Shown: positions 16,463-25,202 of the stretch, piece after piece
Layout of the letters: each line of letters starts with the position of its first letter
Position numbering within the stretch: the first letter of the stretch is position 1
Source: Pseudomonas pergaminensis
GTDB taxonomy: Bacteria; Pseudomonadota; Gammaproteobacteria; Pseudomonadales; Pseudomonadaceae
NCBI RefSeq assembly: GCF_024112395.2
Contig: NZ_CP078013.2
Span: 4,216,001-4,280,000, forward strand
Direction: 5' to 3'
DNA length: 64,000 bases
Translations under genes and position numbers: made by a program
The notes under the pieces: model-generated
Told to the model about the DNA's origin: nothing
Database searches by the model: none
Seen by the model: only the letters and a program-made list of their open reading frames with translations

Positions 16463-16540
16463 ACCTGGGTGACTGCAGGAGTCGCGCCTGAAATGACTAC
16501 CAATAGAATCAGTCAGTTAAAGGAAAACAGTGTCCATGGT
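16463..16540. repeat. Direct repeat of the sfnB promoter region (partner at about 16121-16230)
   Basis: ACCTGGGTGACTGCAGGAGT and the following bases to the AGTGTCCAT motif repeat the upstream region of sfnB with scattered substitutions. Together with the cupin fragment it shows that a promoter-plus-gene-end block was duplicated here. Confidence 0.75.
16475..16488 (-). promoter_or_regulatory. Sigma-54 type promoter, duplicated copy B
   Basis: Minus-strand GGCGCGACTCCTGC keeps the GG-N10-GC spacing. The surrounding bases (about 16463-16520) are a direct repeat of the sfnB promoter region (about 16121-16180), including ACCTGGGTGA, GCAGGAGTCG and CAATA-AATCAG. It stands 27 bases upstream of the truncated cupin start. 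Confidence 0.65.
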
Positions 16541-16719
16541 CGCCTTTCGGCAAAATGTCGACTCACTGCTTCCAGGTAACAGTTGATTGGAGGTGTACCG
16601 AATATTCGAAGAAAGTTTGGCTTGCTATGGCGTACTTCGATTCACAATGCAGTCCCTTGAGCAACCGCTGCTGCAAAGTAACTGATAATCACGCCATATC
16701 CCTGGACTGCCTGCAAGCG

Positions 16720-17073
16720 CTATGGAACTACCGTGTAAAGTGTGGGAGCCGCCACAACGACGTTTCCGGAATTGTTGGTTATCCAGTAAATGGCTTGTGC
16801 AGAGCCTAATGCAAAGGCATCAGCTGGTACGTGAAATAACAGTGGAAACGTGGGGTTTGCAGGCAATGTATAACTATTGTTGAATGCTCCCGCGCTGGAA
16901 AAAAAGTAAGCAGTCAGCACATCACCAAGCGATCCACCCTGAAACGAGTGAACAGCCAATGTTCCTCCATGAGTAACATGTTCCTGACGAATCTTATCTC
17001 CAATCGACTCCAGGATTTGTGCAGGCGGAAGTATAGGTGACGATGCTGAAACTTTCTTAAGGTGAGTAGTCAT
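16720..17073 (-). CDS. Unknown small protein, predicted beta-rich
   Basis: A 117-aa protein not recognised by me. After a short helix (PPAQILESIGDKIRQEH) it turns into alternating polar and hydrophobic strands (GGTLAVHSFQGG, DVLTAYFFSS, FPLLFHVPADAF, QAIYWITNNSGNVVVAAPTLYTVV), suggestive of a single Ig-like beta-sandwich. No signal peptide or cysteines. The second ATG (17073) is chosen because GGAG lies 7 bases before it; the frame can start at 17088. The DNA is visibly lower in GC than the neighbours and is flanked by the cupin fragment and the intact cupin gene, so it may have been inserted. Confidence 0.55.
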   Translation of the reverse strand: MTTHLKKVSASSPILPPAQILESIGDKIRQEHVTHGGTLAVHSFQGGSLGDVLTAYFFSSAGAFNNSYTLPANPTFPLLFHVPADAFALGSAQAIYWITNNSGNVVVAAPTLYTVVP

Positions 17074-17238
17074 ATCCAAAAACTCCATTTTCAGTAGAAG
17101 ACCAGCACCGGATCACTAATCGTGCGAACTTGCAGATAAGCGGCGATGCCCGTCTCATTAGAGTTCACAAAAACATTGTGATCTACTGTCAGAAGCAACA
17201 GGTTTACAAGAGTTGATATTCGCGCTACTCGCAGAGCT

Positions 17239-17814
17239 TCATATCACCACATTGCGCACAAAGCGCACCGCCAAATCGCCGTCATTGCGATAGCCATGCA
17301 CGTGACGGCTGGCGAACATATAAAACTCACCGGCGGCAACGTGCTTCTCTTCATCGCCCACCAGCAATGTGAGGCAGCCTTCGAATACAAATAGCTGCAC
17401 GCTCCAGCCATCCGGGTCGGGATCGGGACTGTAGCGATCGCCCGGCTCCAGTTGCATTTCCCACAACTCGACCTCGCGGCGCGCCGTGGCCTTGGCCAAC
17501 AGCACCGCCTTGCTCCCAGGAATTTCCCCCGCCCAGGCCAGTTCGTTGATACGGCTGTGGTCAGGCGCATCCGGGGCCTGGATCAGGTCGCTGAACGCCA
17601 CGTCCAACGCTTCGGCCACGCGGTCGAGGGTGGACAGGCTGACGTTCTTTTCGCCCGCCTCGATGGCCACCAGCATGCGCCGGCTGACCCCGGATTTTTC
17701 CGAGAGCGCGGTCTGGCTCAAGTCGGCCGCGTGGCGCAGGCGACGAACGTTCTGGCTGACGTGCTGCAGGACCGAAGCCCGTTGCGGATTTTCTTTGTGC
17801 ACTATATTGCTCAA
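17239..17814 (-). CDS. XRE-family transcriptional regulator with C-terminal cupin domain
   Basis: A 191-aa regulator: N-terminal helix-turn-helix (VRRLRHAADLSQTALSEKSGVSRRMLVAIEAGEKNVSLSTLDRVAEAL, residues 24-70) and a C-terminal cupin sensor (LFVFEGCLTLLVGDEEKHVAAGEFYMFAS.HVHGYRNDGD). Such PuuR/SutR-like proteins repress an adjacent gene and sense small molecules. The start is a TTG at 17814 or a GTG at 17802; no ATG is available. It is divergent from the EamA transporter, 80 bases away, its likely target. The cupin end has a duplicate at 16251-16448. Confidence 0.88.
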   Translation of the reverse strand: MSNIVHKENPQRASVLQHVSQNVRRLRHAADLSQTALSEKSGVSRRMLVAIEAGEKNVSLSTLDRVAEALDVAFSDLIQAPDAPDHSRINELAWAGEIPGSKAVLLAKATARREVELWEMQLEPGDRYSPDPDPDGWSVQLFVFEGCLTLLVGDEEKHVAAGEFYMFASRHVHGYRNDGDLAVRFVRNVVI

Positions 17815-17894
17815 TAGGTGGGTGTGCGCAGTATACTGCCCAGCGTGCGGCGCATTGTGCGGTCCGTGCCTTTCCCTTGCAAGACCGAGCCGCC

Positions 17895-18824
17895 ATGACC
17901 ACCCCGAACTCCCCTTCGCGTTTCAACCGTTTCAGCAAAGCCGAATGCATCCTGGTGGTGATCACCATGATCTGGGGCGGCACCTTTTTGCTGGTGCAGC
18001 ATGCGATGACCGTCAGTGGCCCGATGTTTTTCGTCGGCCTGCGGTTTGCGGCGGCGGCCATCGTGGTGGGGTTCTTTTCCTTGCGCACCCTGCGCGACCT
18101 GACCCTGTTCGAGTTGAAGGCCGGGGTGTTTATCGGCGTGGCGATCATGTTTGGCTACGGGTTGCAGACCATTGGCCTGCAGACGATCCTGAGCAGCCAG
18201 TCGGCGTTTATCACCGCGCTCTATGTGCCCTTCGTGCCATTGCTGCAATGGCTGGTACTGGGCCGGCGCCCGGGGTTGATGCCAAGCATCGGCATCATGC
18301 TGGCGTTCACCGGGTTGATGCTGCTGACCGGGCCGGCGGGCGCTTCGTTGAATTTCAGCCCCGGTGAAATCGCCACCTTGATCGGCGCGGTCGCGATCGC
18401 GGCAGAAATCATCCTGATCAGCGCCTTTGCCGGGCAGGTGGATGTGCGCCGGGTGACCGTGGTGCAACTGGCCACGGCGTCGTTGTTGTCGTTCCTGATG
18501 GTGGTGCCGATGGGCGAGGCACTGCCGGGGTTTTCATGGTTATTGCTATTCAGTGCCGTGGGCCTGGGCTTGACCAGTGCGGTGATCCAAGTGGCGATGA
18601 ACTGGGCGCAGCAAAGTGTTTCGCCCACCCGCGCCACGTTGATCTATGCCGGCGAGCCAGTGTGGGCCGGCGTGGTGGGGCGGATTGCGGGGGAGCGTTT
18701 TCCGCCGATTGCGATGCTGGGGGCGGCGTTGATTGTGGCGGCGGTGATTGTCAGTGAGATGAAGACCAAGGGGCAGAAGGCCCTCGAATTGCGCGATGAG
18801 CGGGAACAGGAACAGCAGGGATAG
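17895..18824 (+). CDS. EamA/DMT-family transporter
   Basis: A 309-aa inner-membrane protein with ten predicted helices in two EamA repeats: AECILVVITMIWGGTFLLVQHAM opens repeat 1 and GEIATLIGAVAIAAEIILISAFAG opens repeat 2. RATLIYAGEPVWAGVVGRIAGER is the conserved end segment. These drug/metabolite carriers usually export amino acids or related metabolites. The ATG at 17895 is preferred to an in-frame TTG at 17877. Divergent from the XRE-cupin regulator, which probably controls it. Confidence 0.9.
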   Translation: MTTPNSPSRFNRFSKAECILVVITMIWGGTFLLVQHAMTVSGPMFFVGLRFAAAAIVVGFFSLRTLRDLTLFELKAGVFIGVAIMFGYGLQTIGLQTILSSQSAFITALYVPFVPLLQWLVLGRRPGLMPSIGIMLAFTGLMLLTGPAGASLNFSPGEIATLIGAVAIAAEIILISAFAGQVDVRRVTVVQLATASLLSFLMVVPMGEALPGFSWLLLFSAVGLGLTSAVIQVAMNWAQQSVSPTRATLIYAGEPVWAGVVGRIAGERFPPIAMLGAALIVAAVIVSEMKTKGQKALELRDEREQEQQG

Positions 18825-19035
18825 GGTCCGAATGCTTGCGGTGGCTGTCAGATTGCCATCGCGGGCAAGCCCGACTTCCACAGGGAGCGGTGTCGCCCGT
18901 AGGAATGCGGTCACTTTAAACAAGGCTAAATGAGCAGTTTCGACCTATCTTGTAGGATCCTGCCACATGTTGCCGTTTGGTGATCGTTAAAGCGGCACGT
19001 ATGATGCATCCCAAACTCCCGCAGATTAGAAGCCT

Positions 19036-21957
19036 ATGTCCTTGATAGTTCTACTGCTTCTGCCGTTTATTGGCAGCTGTCTGGCGGCCTTGCTGCCGCA
19101 CAATGCACGTAACACCGAATCCCTGCTGGCTGGCCTTGTGGCCCTGGTCGGTACCGTTCAAGTCGCCCTGCTCTACCCCCAAATCGCCCACGGTGGCGTG
19201 ATCCGCGAAGAATTCATGTGGTTGCCCAGCCTTGGGCTGAACTTCGTGTTGCGCATGGACGGGTTTGCCTGGCTGTTCTCGATGCTGGTGCTGGGCATCG
19301 GCACGTTGGTGTCGCTGTATGCGCGCTACTACATGTCGCCGGATGACCCGGTGCCGCGCTTCTTTGCGTTTTTCCTGGCCTTCATGGGCGCCATGCTCGG
19401 GCTGGTGATTTCCGGCAACCTGGTCCAGATCGTGTTCTTCTGGGAACTGACCAGCCTGTTCTCGTTCCTGCTGATCGGCTATTGGCACCACCGCGCCGAC
19501 GCGCGACGCGGTGCATACATGGCGTTGATGGTCACCGGCGCCGGTGGTTTGTGCCTGCTGGCGGGCGTGATGCTGCTGGGGCATATCGTCGGCAGCTATG
19601 ACCTCGACCAGGTGCTGGCAGCGGGCGATCAGATTCGCGCGCACGCGCTGTACCCGGTCATGCTGGCCCTGGTGCTGATCGGCGCCTTGAGCAAAAGCGC
19701 CCAGTTCCCCTTCCACTTCTGGCTGCCCCACGCGATGGCGGCGCCCACCCCGGTGTCGGCGTACCTGCATTCGGCGACGATGGTGAAGGCCGGCGTGTTC
19801 CTGCTGGCCCGCCTGTGGCCGTCGCTGTCCGGTAGCGAAGAATGGTTCTGGATCGTCGGCGGTGCCGGCGCTCTCACCCTCCTCCTCGGCGCCTACTGCG
19901 CCATGTTCCAGAATGATCTCAAGGGCCTGCTGGCCTACTCCACCATCAGCCACCTCGGGCTGATCACCTTGCTGCTGGGGCTCAACAGCCCGCTGGCTGC
20001 CGTCGCAGCCGTGTTCCATATCCTTAACCACGCCACGTTCAAGGCCTCGCTGTTCATGGCGGCGGGCATCATCGACCACGAAAGCGGCACGCGGGATATC
20101 CGCAAGCTCAGCGGGCTGGTGCGGTTGATCCCCTTTACGGCGACACTGGCGATGGTGGCCAGTGCGTCCATGGCCGGCGTGCCGTTGCTCAACGGCTTCC
20201 TGTCCAAAGAGATGTTCTTCGCCGAAACCGTGTTCATCACCTCGACCGCTTGGGTGGAGTTTGCCCTGCCGTTGATCGCGACCATTGCCGGTACGTTCAG
20301 CGTGGCCTACGCGCTGCGTTTCACGGTCGATGTGTTCTTCGGCCCAACCGCGACCAACCTGCCGCACACGCCCCACGAACCGCCGCGCTGGATGCGTGCG
20401 CCGGTCGAGCTGCTGGTGTTCACCTGCCTGCTGGTGGGCATTTTCCCGGCCCAGGTGGTGGGTTCGATCCTCGCCGCTGCCGCCCTGCCAGTGGTGGGTG
20501 GTGTGCTGCCGGAGTACAGCCTGGCGATCTGGCACGGCTGGAACGCGCCGATGATCATGAGCCTGGTGGCCATGTCCGGCGGCGTTGTGCTCTACCTGCT
20601 GCTGCGCAAGCAACTCAAGCGCGGCCGCTTCAAATACCCACCGGTGATCAGCTACTTCAACGGCAAGCGCGGTTTCGAGCGCAGCCTGGTAGTGATGATG
20701 CGCGGCGTGCGCAAGATCGAGAAACGCATCAGCACCAAGCGCCTGCAGACGCAACTGTTCTTGCTGGTGTTGGTGGCGGTGATCGGCGGCATGATCCCCA
20801 TGCTCAACAGTGGCCTCAGTTGGGGCGACCGACCGAAGATCCCCGGTTCCATTGTGTTCGTGACCCTGTGGCTGCTGGCGATTGCCTGTGCCCTCGGCGC
20901 CGCCTGGCAAGCCAAGTATCACCGACTGGCAGCCCTGACCATGGTCAGCGTGTGCGGCCTGATGACCTGCATCACCTTTGTGTGGTTCTCGGCGCCGGAC
21001 TTGGCGCTGACGCAGTTGGTGGTCGAAGTGGTCACCACTGTGCTGATCCTGCTGGGCCTGCGTTGGCTGCCACGGCGGATCGAAGAAGTCTCGCCACTGC
21101 CCAGCTCGCTGCGCAAGGCTCGCATCCGTCGCTTGCGTGACTTCCTGTTGTCCACGGTGGTGGGTGGCGGCATGGCGCTGCTGTCCTACGCGATGCTGAC
21201 CCGCCAGACACCCAACGACATTTCCTCGTTCTACCTCAGCCGCGCCCTGCCCGAAGGCGGCGGCAGCAATGTGGTGAACGTGATGCTGGTGGATTTCCGT
21301 GGCTTCGACACCCTGGGCGAGATCACCGTGCTCGGCGCCGTGGCGCTGACGGTGTACGCCCTGCTGCGGCGCTTCCGCCCATCCAAGGAAAGCATGCAAC
21401 TGCCCGCGCAACAGCGCCAGTTGGCGCCGGACGTGGCCACCGACCTGGTCAACCCGCGCCAGGCCAGCGACACCGCCCTGGGCTTCATGATGGTGCCGGC
21501 GGTGCTGGTGCGCCTGCTGCTGCCGATAGCGCTGGTGGTGTCGTTCTACCTGTTCATGCGCGGCCACAACCAACCGGGCGGCGGGTTTGTCGCCGGCCTG
21601 GTGATGTCGGTCGCGTTTATCCTGCAATACATGGTTGCCGGCACGCAGTGGGTCGAGGCACAGATGAGCCTGCGGCCGATGCGCTGGATGGGCTTCGGGC
21701 TGTTCTCGGCGACGCTGACCGGGCTCGGTGCACTGTTTGCCGGCTACCCGTTCCTCACCACCCATACCTGGCATTTCAGCCTGCCGGTGCTGGGCGACAT
21801 CCATGTCGCCAGCGCCTTGTTCTTCGACGTCGGCGTGTACGCCATGGTCGTCGGTTCGACGCTGCTGATGCTTACCGCCCTCGGTCACCAGTCCGTGCGG
21901 GCCCATAAACCGAGCAACCAGGCCAAAGTGGTTGCCGCAACGGAAGGAGCCGCCTGA
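19036..21957 (+). CDS. mrpA: Mrp Na+/H+ antiporter subunit A with fused MrpB domain
   Basis: A 973-aa inner-membrane protein. Residues 1 to about 500 are NuoL-like (LLPFIGSCLAALLPHNARN, ELTSLFSFLLIGYWHHR, SKSAQFPFHFWLPHAMAAPTPVSAYLHSATMVKAG, the proton-channel signature). A DUF4040-like part (VWFSAPDLALTQLVVEVVTTVLILLGLRWLP) follows, and the last 150 residues are MrpB (RGHNQPGGGFVAGLVMSVAFILQYM). The fusion defines the six-gene group-2 Mrp systems of Pseudomonas. The complex swaps cytoplasmic Na+ for H+, supporting growth in salt or at alkaline pH. The stop overlaps the mrpC start by one base. Confidence 0.95.
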   Translation: MSLIVLLLLPFIGSCLAALLPHNARNTESLLAGLVALVGTVQVALLYPQIAHGGVIREEFMWLPSLGLNFVLRMDGFAWLFSMLVLGIGTLVSLYARYYMSPDDPVPRFFAFFLAFMGAMLGLVISGNLVQIVFFWELTSLFSFLLIGYWHHRADARRGAYMALMVTGAGGLCLLAGVMLLGHIVGSYDLDQVLAAGDQIRAHALYPVMLALVLIGALSKSAQFPFHFWLPHAMAAPTPVSAYLHSATMVKAGVFLLARLWPSLSGSEEWFWIVGGAGALTLLLGAYCAMFQNDLKGLLAYSTISHLGLITLLLGLNSPLAAVAAVFHILNHATFKASLFMAAGIIDHESGTRDIRKLSGLVRLIPFTATLAMVASASMAGVPLLNGFLSKEMFFAETVFITSTAWVEFALPLIATIAGTFSVAYALRFTVDVFFGPTATNLPHTPHEPPRWMRAPVELLVFTCLLVGIFPAQVVGSILAAAALPVVGGVLPEYSLAIWHGWNAPMIMSLVAMSGGVVLYLLLRKQLKRGRFKYPPVISYFNGKRGFERSLVVMMRGVRKIEKRISTKRLQTQLFLLVLVAVIGGMIPMLNSGLSWGDRPKIPGSIVFVTLWLLAIACALGAAWQAKYHRLAALTMVSVCGLMTCITFVWFSAPDLALTQLVVEVVTTVLILLGLRWLPRRIEEVSPLPSSLRKARIRRLRDFLLSTVVGGGMALLSYAMLTRQTPNDISSFYLSRALPEGGGSNVVNVMLVDFRGFDTLGEITVLGAVALTVYALLRRFRPSKESMQLPAQQRQLAPDVATDLVNPRQASDTALGFMMVPAVLVRLLLPIALVVSFYLFMRGHNQPGGGFVAGLVMSVAFILQYMVAGTQWVEAQMSLRPMRWMGFGLFSATLTGLGALFAGYPFLTTHTWHFSLPVLGDIHVASALFFDVGVYAMVVGSTLLMLTALGHQSVRAHKPSNQAKVVAATEGAA

Positions 21958-22301
21958 TGGAAGAAGTCATCGCAATTGCCATTGGGGTCCTGGCGGCCTC
22001 CGGCGTCTGGCTGATCCTGCGGCCACGGACGTTCCAGGTGGTGATGGGCCTGTGCCTGCTGTCGTACGGGGTCAACCTGTTCATTTTCAGCATGGGCAGC
22101 CTGTTTATCGGCAAGGAGCCGATCATCAAGGACGGCGTGCCGCAGGACCTGCTCAACTACACCGATCCACTGCCCCAGGCGCTGGTGCTCACGGCCATTG
22201 TGATCAGCTTCGCCATGACCGCGCTGTTCCTGGTGGTGTTGCTGGCGTCCCGGGGACTGACCGGCACTGACCATGTGGACGGCCGGGAGCCCAAGGAATG
22301 A
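21957..22301 (+). CDS. mrpC: Mrp Na+/H+ antiporter subunit C
   Basis: A 114-aa NuoK-like membrane subunit with three helices; LRPRTFQVVMGLCLLSYGVNLFIF and DPLPQALVLTAIVISFAMTALFLVVL are the family marks. The ATG overlaps the mrpA stop (TGATG) and its end overlaps mrpD by 4 bases. Confidence 0.93.
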   Translation: MEEVIAIAIGVLAASGVWLILRPRTFQVVMGLCLLSYGVNLFIFSMGSLFIGKEPIIKDGVPQDLLNYTDPLPQALVLTAIVISFAMTALFLVVLLASRGLTGTDHVDGREPKE

Positions 22302-23980
22302 CGTGGATGAATCAACTGATCGTCGCGCCGATCCTGCTGCCGTTGCTTACCGCCGCCCTGATGCTGATGCTCGGCGAGAAGCATCGGCCGCTGAAAGCGC
22401 GTATCAACCTGTTCTCCAGCATGATCGGGCTGGGCATCGCCATCCTGCTGCTGTACTGGACGCAAAAAGGCGGCCCCGGCTCCATCGGCGTGTACCTGCC
22501 GGGCAACTGGCAAGTGCCGTTTGGCATCGTGCTGGTGGTGGACCAATTGTCGGCACTGATGCTGGTGCTCACCGGGATCATTGGCGTGAGCGCGCTGCTG
22601 TTCGCTATGGCCCGCTGGGACCGCGCGGGCACCAGCTTCCATGCGCTGTTCCAGGTGCAGATGATGGGTTTATACGGGGCCTTTCTCACCGCCGACCTGT
22701 TCAACCTGTTCGTGTTCTTCGAGGTGCTGCTGGCGGCGTCCTATGGCTTGATGCTGCACGGTTCCGGGCGTGCGCGGGTGTCCTCGGGCCTGCATTACAT
22801 AGCGATCAACCTGCTGGCCTCGTCACTGTTCCTGATTGGCGCGGCGATGATCTATGGCGTCACCGGCACGCTGAACTTCGCTGACCTGGCGCTGAAAATC
22901 CCGCTGGTGCCCGAGGCGGATCGCGGCCTGTTGCACGCCGGTGCGGCCATCCTCGCGACGGCATTCCTGGCCAAGGCCGGCATGTGGCCGCTGAACTTCT
23001 GGCTGGCCCCCGCCTACTCCTCGGCCAGTGCGCCGGTGGCGGCGATGTTCGCGATCATGACCAAGGTCGGCGTGTACACCGTGCTGCGCCTGTGGACCCT
23101 GCTGTTTTCCGGCCAGGCCGGTGCCTCGGCGCTGTTTGGCGGCGACTGGCTGGTGTATGGCGGCATGGCGACCATCATCTGCGCGGCGCTGGCGATGGTG
23201 GCGGCGCAGCGGCTGGAGCGCATGGCCAGCTTGAGCATCCTGGTGTCGGCCGGGATCCTGCTGTCGGCCGTGGGTTTCGCTCAGCCGAGCCTCACCGCTG
23301 GGGCGCTGTTCTACCTGGTCAGTTCGACCTTGGCGCTGAGTGCGCTGTTTCTGCTGGCCGAACTGATCGAGCGGTCACGCTCGGCCAACGACCTGCCGCT
23401 GGATGAAGAGATCGATGCGCTGCCCAAGGCCATGGAATCCCTGCATCCGCGTCCTGGCGTCAACCTCGATGACGAGCAGAAAGCCGTGATCGGCCAGGTG
23501 ATTCCCTGGACCATGGCCTTCCTGGGCCTGAGCTTTATCGCCTGCGCCCTGTTGATCATCGGCATGCCGCCGCTTTCCGGGTTTATCGGCAAGCTCAGCC
23601 TGTTGAGTGCGCTGGTCAATCCACTGGGCCTGGGCGTCAGCGTTGACGCGCCGATCCGCCCGGCGGCCTGGGGCTTGGTGGCGTTGCTGATTCTTTCCGG
23701 CCTGGCGTCGTTGATCGCCTTCGCGCGCCTGGGCATCCAGCGCTTTTGGACCCCGGAAGAGCGTCCATCGCCACTGCTGCGTCGCTACGAGTGCCTGCCG
23801 ATCTTCTTCCTGCTCGGCTTGAGCATCCTGCTGACCTTCAAGGCCGAGCCGCTGATGCGCTACACCCAGGACACGGCTGTCAGCCTGAACAACCCGGAGC
23901 ACTATGTTATGGCGGTGATGGCGACGCGACCGGTGCCGAGCCCTGAGGCCAAAGCCGCCGCGCTGGAGGTGCAGCCATGA
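22298..23980 (+). CDS. mrpD: Mrp Na+/H+ antiporter subunit D
   Basis: A 560-aa NuoM/N-like membrane subunit with about 14 helices. TADLFNLFVFFEVLLAASYGLMLHG and AFLAKAGMWPLNFWLAPAYSSASAPVAAMFAIMTKVGVYTVLRL are the conserved proton-channel helices with the key Glu and Lys. A soluble loop of about 60 residues (near 365-400) is a usual lineage feature. ATGA overlaps at both ends couple it to mrpC and mrpE. Confidence 0.94.
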   Translation: MTWMNQLIVAPILLPLLTAALMLMLGEKHRPLKARINLFSSMIGLGIAILLLYWTQKGGPGSIGVYLPGNWQVPFGIVLVVDQLSALMLVLTGIIGVSALLFAMARWDRAGTSFHALFQVQMMGLYGAFLTADLFNLFVFFEVLLAASYGLMLHGSGRARVSSGLHYIAINLLASSLFLIGAAMIYGVTGTLNFADLALKIPLVPEADRGLLHAGAAILATAFLAKAGMWPLNFWLAPAYSSASAPVAAMFAIMTKVGVYTVLRLWTLLFSGQAGASALFGGDWLVYGGMATIICAALAMVAAQRLERMASLSILVSAGILLSAVGFAQPSLTAGALFYLVSSTLALSALFLLAELIERSRSANDLPLDEEIDALPKAMESLHPRPGVNLDDEQKAVIGQVIPWTMAFLGLSFIACALLIIGMPPLSGFIGKLSLLSALVNPLGLGVSVDAPIRPAAWGLVALLILSGLASLIAFARLGIQRFWTPEERPSPLLRRYECLPIFFLLGLSILLTFKAEPLMRYTQDTAVSLNNPEHYVMAVMATRPVPSPEAKAAALEVQP

Positions 23981-24465
23981 AACGCCTGTTACCTGCCCCG
24001 TGGTTGTCGCTGGCGTTGTGGGTGTTGTGGCTGGTGCTGAACCTGTCGGTAAGCCCCGGCAACCTACTGCTGGGCGCGCTGTTGGGCTTTCTCGCGCCGC
24101 TGCTGATGGCGCCGTTGCGGCCGTTGCCCATCCGCATCCGCCGCCCGGGGGTGATTATTCGCCTGTTTTTCCTGGTGGGCCGCGACGTGATCGTCTCCAA
24201 CCTGCAAGTAGCTTGGGGCGTGCTGATGTGTGGCGCCCGCCCGCCGCGTTCGCGCTTCATCAAGATCCCCCTGGACTTGCGTGATGCCAACGGCCTGGCC
24301 GCGCTGTCGATGATCACCACGGTAGTGCCTGGCACCATCTGGTCGGAACTGGCGCTGGACCGCAGCATCCTGCTCCTGCATGTGTTTGACCTGGAGGATG
24401 AAGCGTCTTTCATCGAGCACTTCAAGTCCGCCTACGAGCGGCCCCTGATGGAGATCTTCGAATGA
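23977..24465 (+). CDS. mrpE: Mrp Na+/H+ antiporter subunit E
   Basis: A 162-aa subunit: two or three N-terminal hydrophobic segments, then a soluble domain with DANGLAALSMITTVVPGTIWSELALDRSILLLHVFDLED, diagnostic of MrpE. Overlaps mrpD and mrpF by 4 bases each. Confidence 0.93.
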   Translation: MKRLLPAPWLSLALWVLWLVLNLSVSPGNLLLGALLGFLAPLLMAPLRPLPIRIRRPGVIIRLFFLVGRDVIVSNLQVAWGVLMCGARPPRSRFIKIPLDLRDANGLAALSMITTVVPGTIWSELALDRSILLLHVFDLEDEASFIEHFKSAYERPLMEIFE

Positions 24466-24740
24466 GCGCCCTGCTCTCCAATGCGATCCTGTTCAGCCTG
24501 TTCCTGTTCTCCCTGGCCATGGTGCTGACGCTGATCCGCCTGTTCAAGGGCCCGTCGGCCCAGGACCGGGTACTGGCGCTGGACTACCTGTACATCCTGG
24601 CGATGCTGATGATGCTGGTGCTGGGCATTCGGTACGCCAGTGACACCTACTTTGAAGCGGCGCTGTTGATCGCGCTGTTCGGCTTCGTGGGCTCGTTTGC
24701 CCTGGCCAAATTCCTGCTGCGTGGGGAGGTGATTGAATGA
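24462..24740 (+). CDS. mrpF: Mrp Na+/H+ antiporter subunit F
   Basis: A 92-aa three-helix membrane subunit with the MrpF core RLFKGPSAQDRVLALDYLY and FEAALLIALFGFVGSFALAKFLLRGEVIE. Coupled to both neighbours by 4-base overlaps. Confidence 0.93.
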   Translation: MSALLSNAILFSLFLFSLAMVLTLIRLFKGPSAQDRVLALDYLYILAMLMMLVLGIRYASDTYFEAALLIALFGFVGSFALAKFLLRGEVIE

Positions 24741-25075
24741 TGCCGTTGTGGATGGAAACCGTCGTGGCGGTGCTGTTGGTGCTCAGCAGTGTGTTTGCGC
24801 TGATCGGCGCGATCGGGTTGTTGCGCATGAAGGACTTCTTCCAGCGCATGCACCCGCCAGCACTGGCCTCGACGCTGGGAGCGTGGTGTGTGGCGTTGGC
24901 GTCGATCATTTATTTTTCGGTGCTCAAGTCCGGGCCGGTGTTGCACGGGTGGTTGATTCCGATTTTGCTGTCGATCACCGTGCCGGTGACCACGTTGCTG
25001 TTGGCGCGCACTGCGCTGTTCCGCAAGCGCATGGCCGGTGATGACGTACCGGCCGAAGTCAGCAGCCGCCGCTGA
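24737..25075 (+). CDS. mrpG: Mrp Na+/H+ antiporter subunit G
   Basis: A 112-aa three-helix membrane subunit with FALIGAIGLLRMKDFFQRMHPPALASTLGAWCV, the MrpG signature. Last gene of the operon; a REP hairpin 27 bases downstream probably ends or protects the transcript. Confidence 0.93.
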   Translation: MMPLWMETVVAVLLVLSSVFALIGAIGLLRMKDFFQRMHPPALASTLGAWCVALASIIYFSVLKSGPVLHGWLIPILLSITVPVTTLLLARTALFRKRMAGDDVPAEVSSRR

Positions 25076-25101
25076 TTCATCAAGCGAACACAGTAAAAAA
25101 G

Positions 25102-25190
25102 TGTGGGAGCGGGCTTGCTCGCGAATGCGGTTTTTCAGTCAGCACATCAGCGACTGACCCACCGCATTCGCGAGCAAGCCCGCTCCCACA
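25102..25190. repeat. REP inverted repeat between convergent genes
   Basis: TGTGGGAGCGGGCTTGCTCG and its complement in the right arm, about 30-base arms including the GCGAATGCGG extension. Lies between mrpG and the HIT gene, both ending toward it. Confidence 0.9.
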
Positions 25191-25202
25191 TTTGGTTTTG
25201 CA

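Noticed and set aside
16555..16809. 84-codon plus-strand frame
   Set aside because: No ribosome site or family resemblance; overlaps the antisense of the unknown 117-aa gene.
19051..21906. 951-codon minus-strand open frame
   Set aside because: Antisense to mrpA, whose family assignment is certain; composition extreme in His and Gln.
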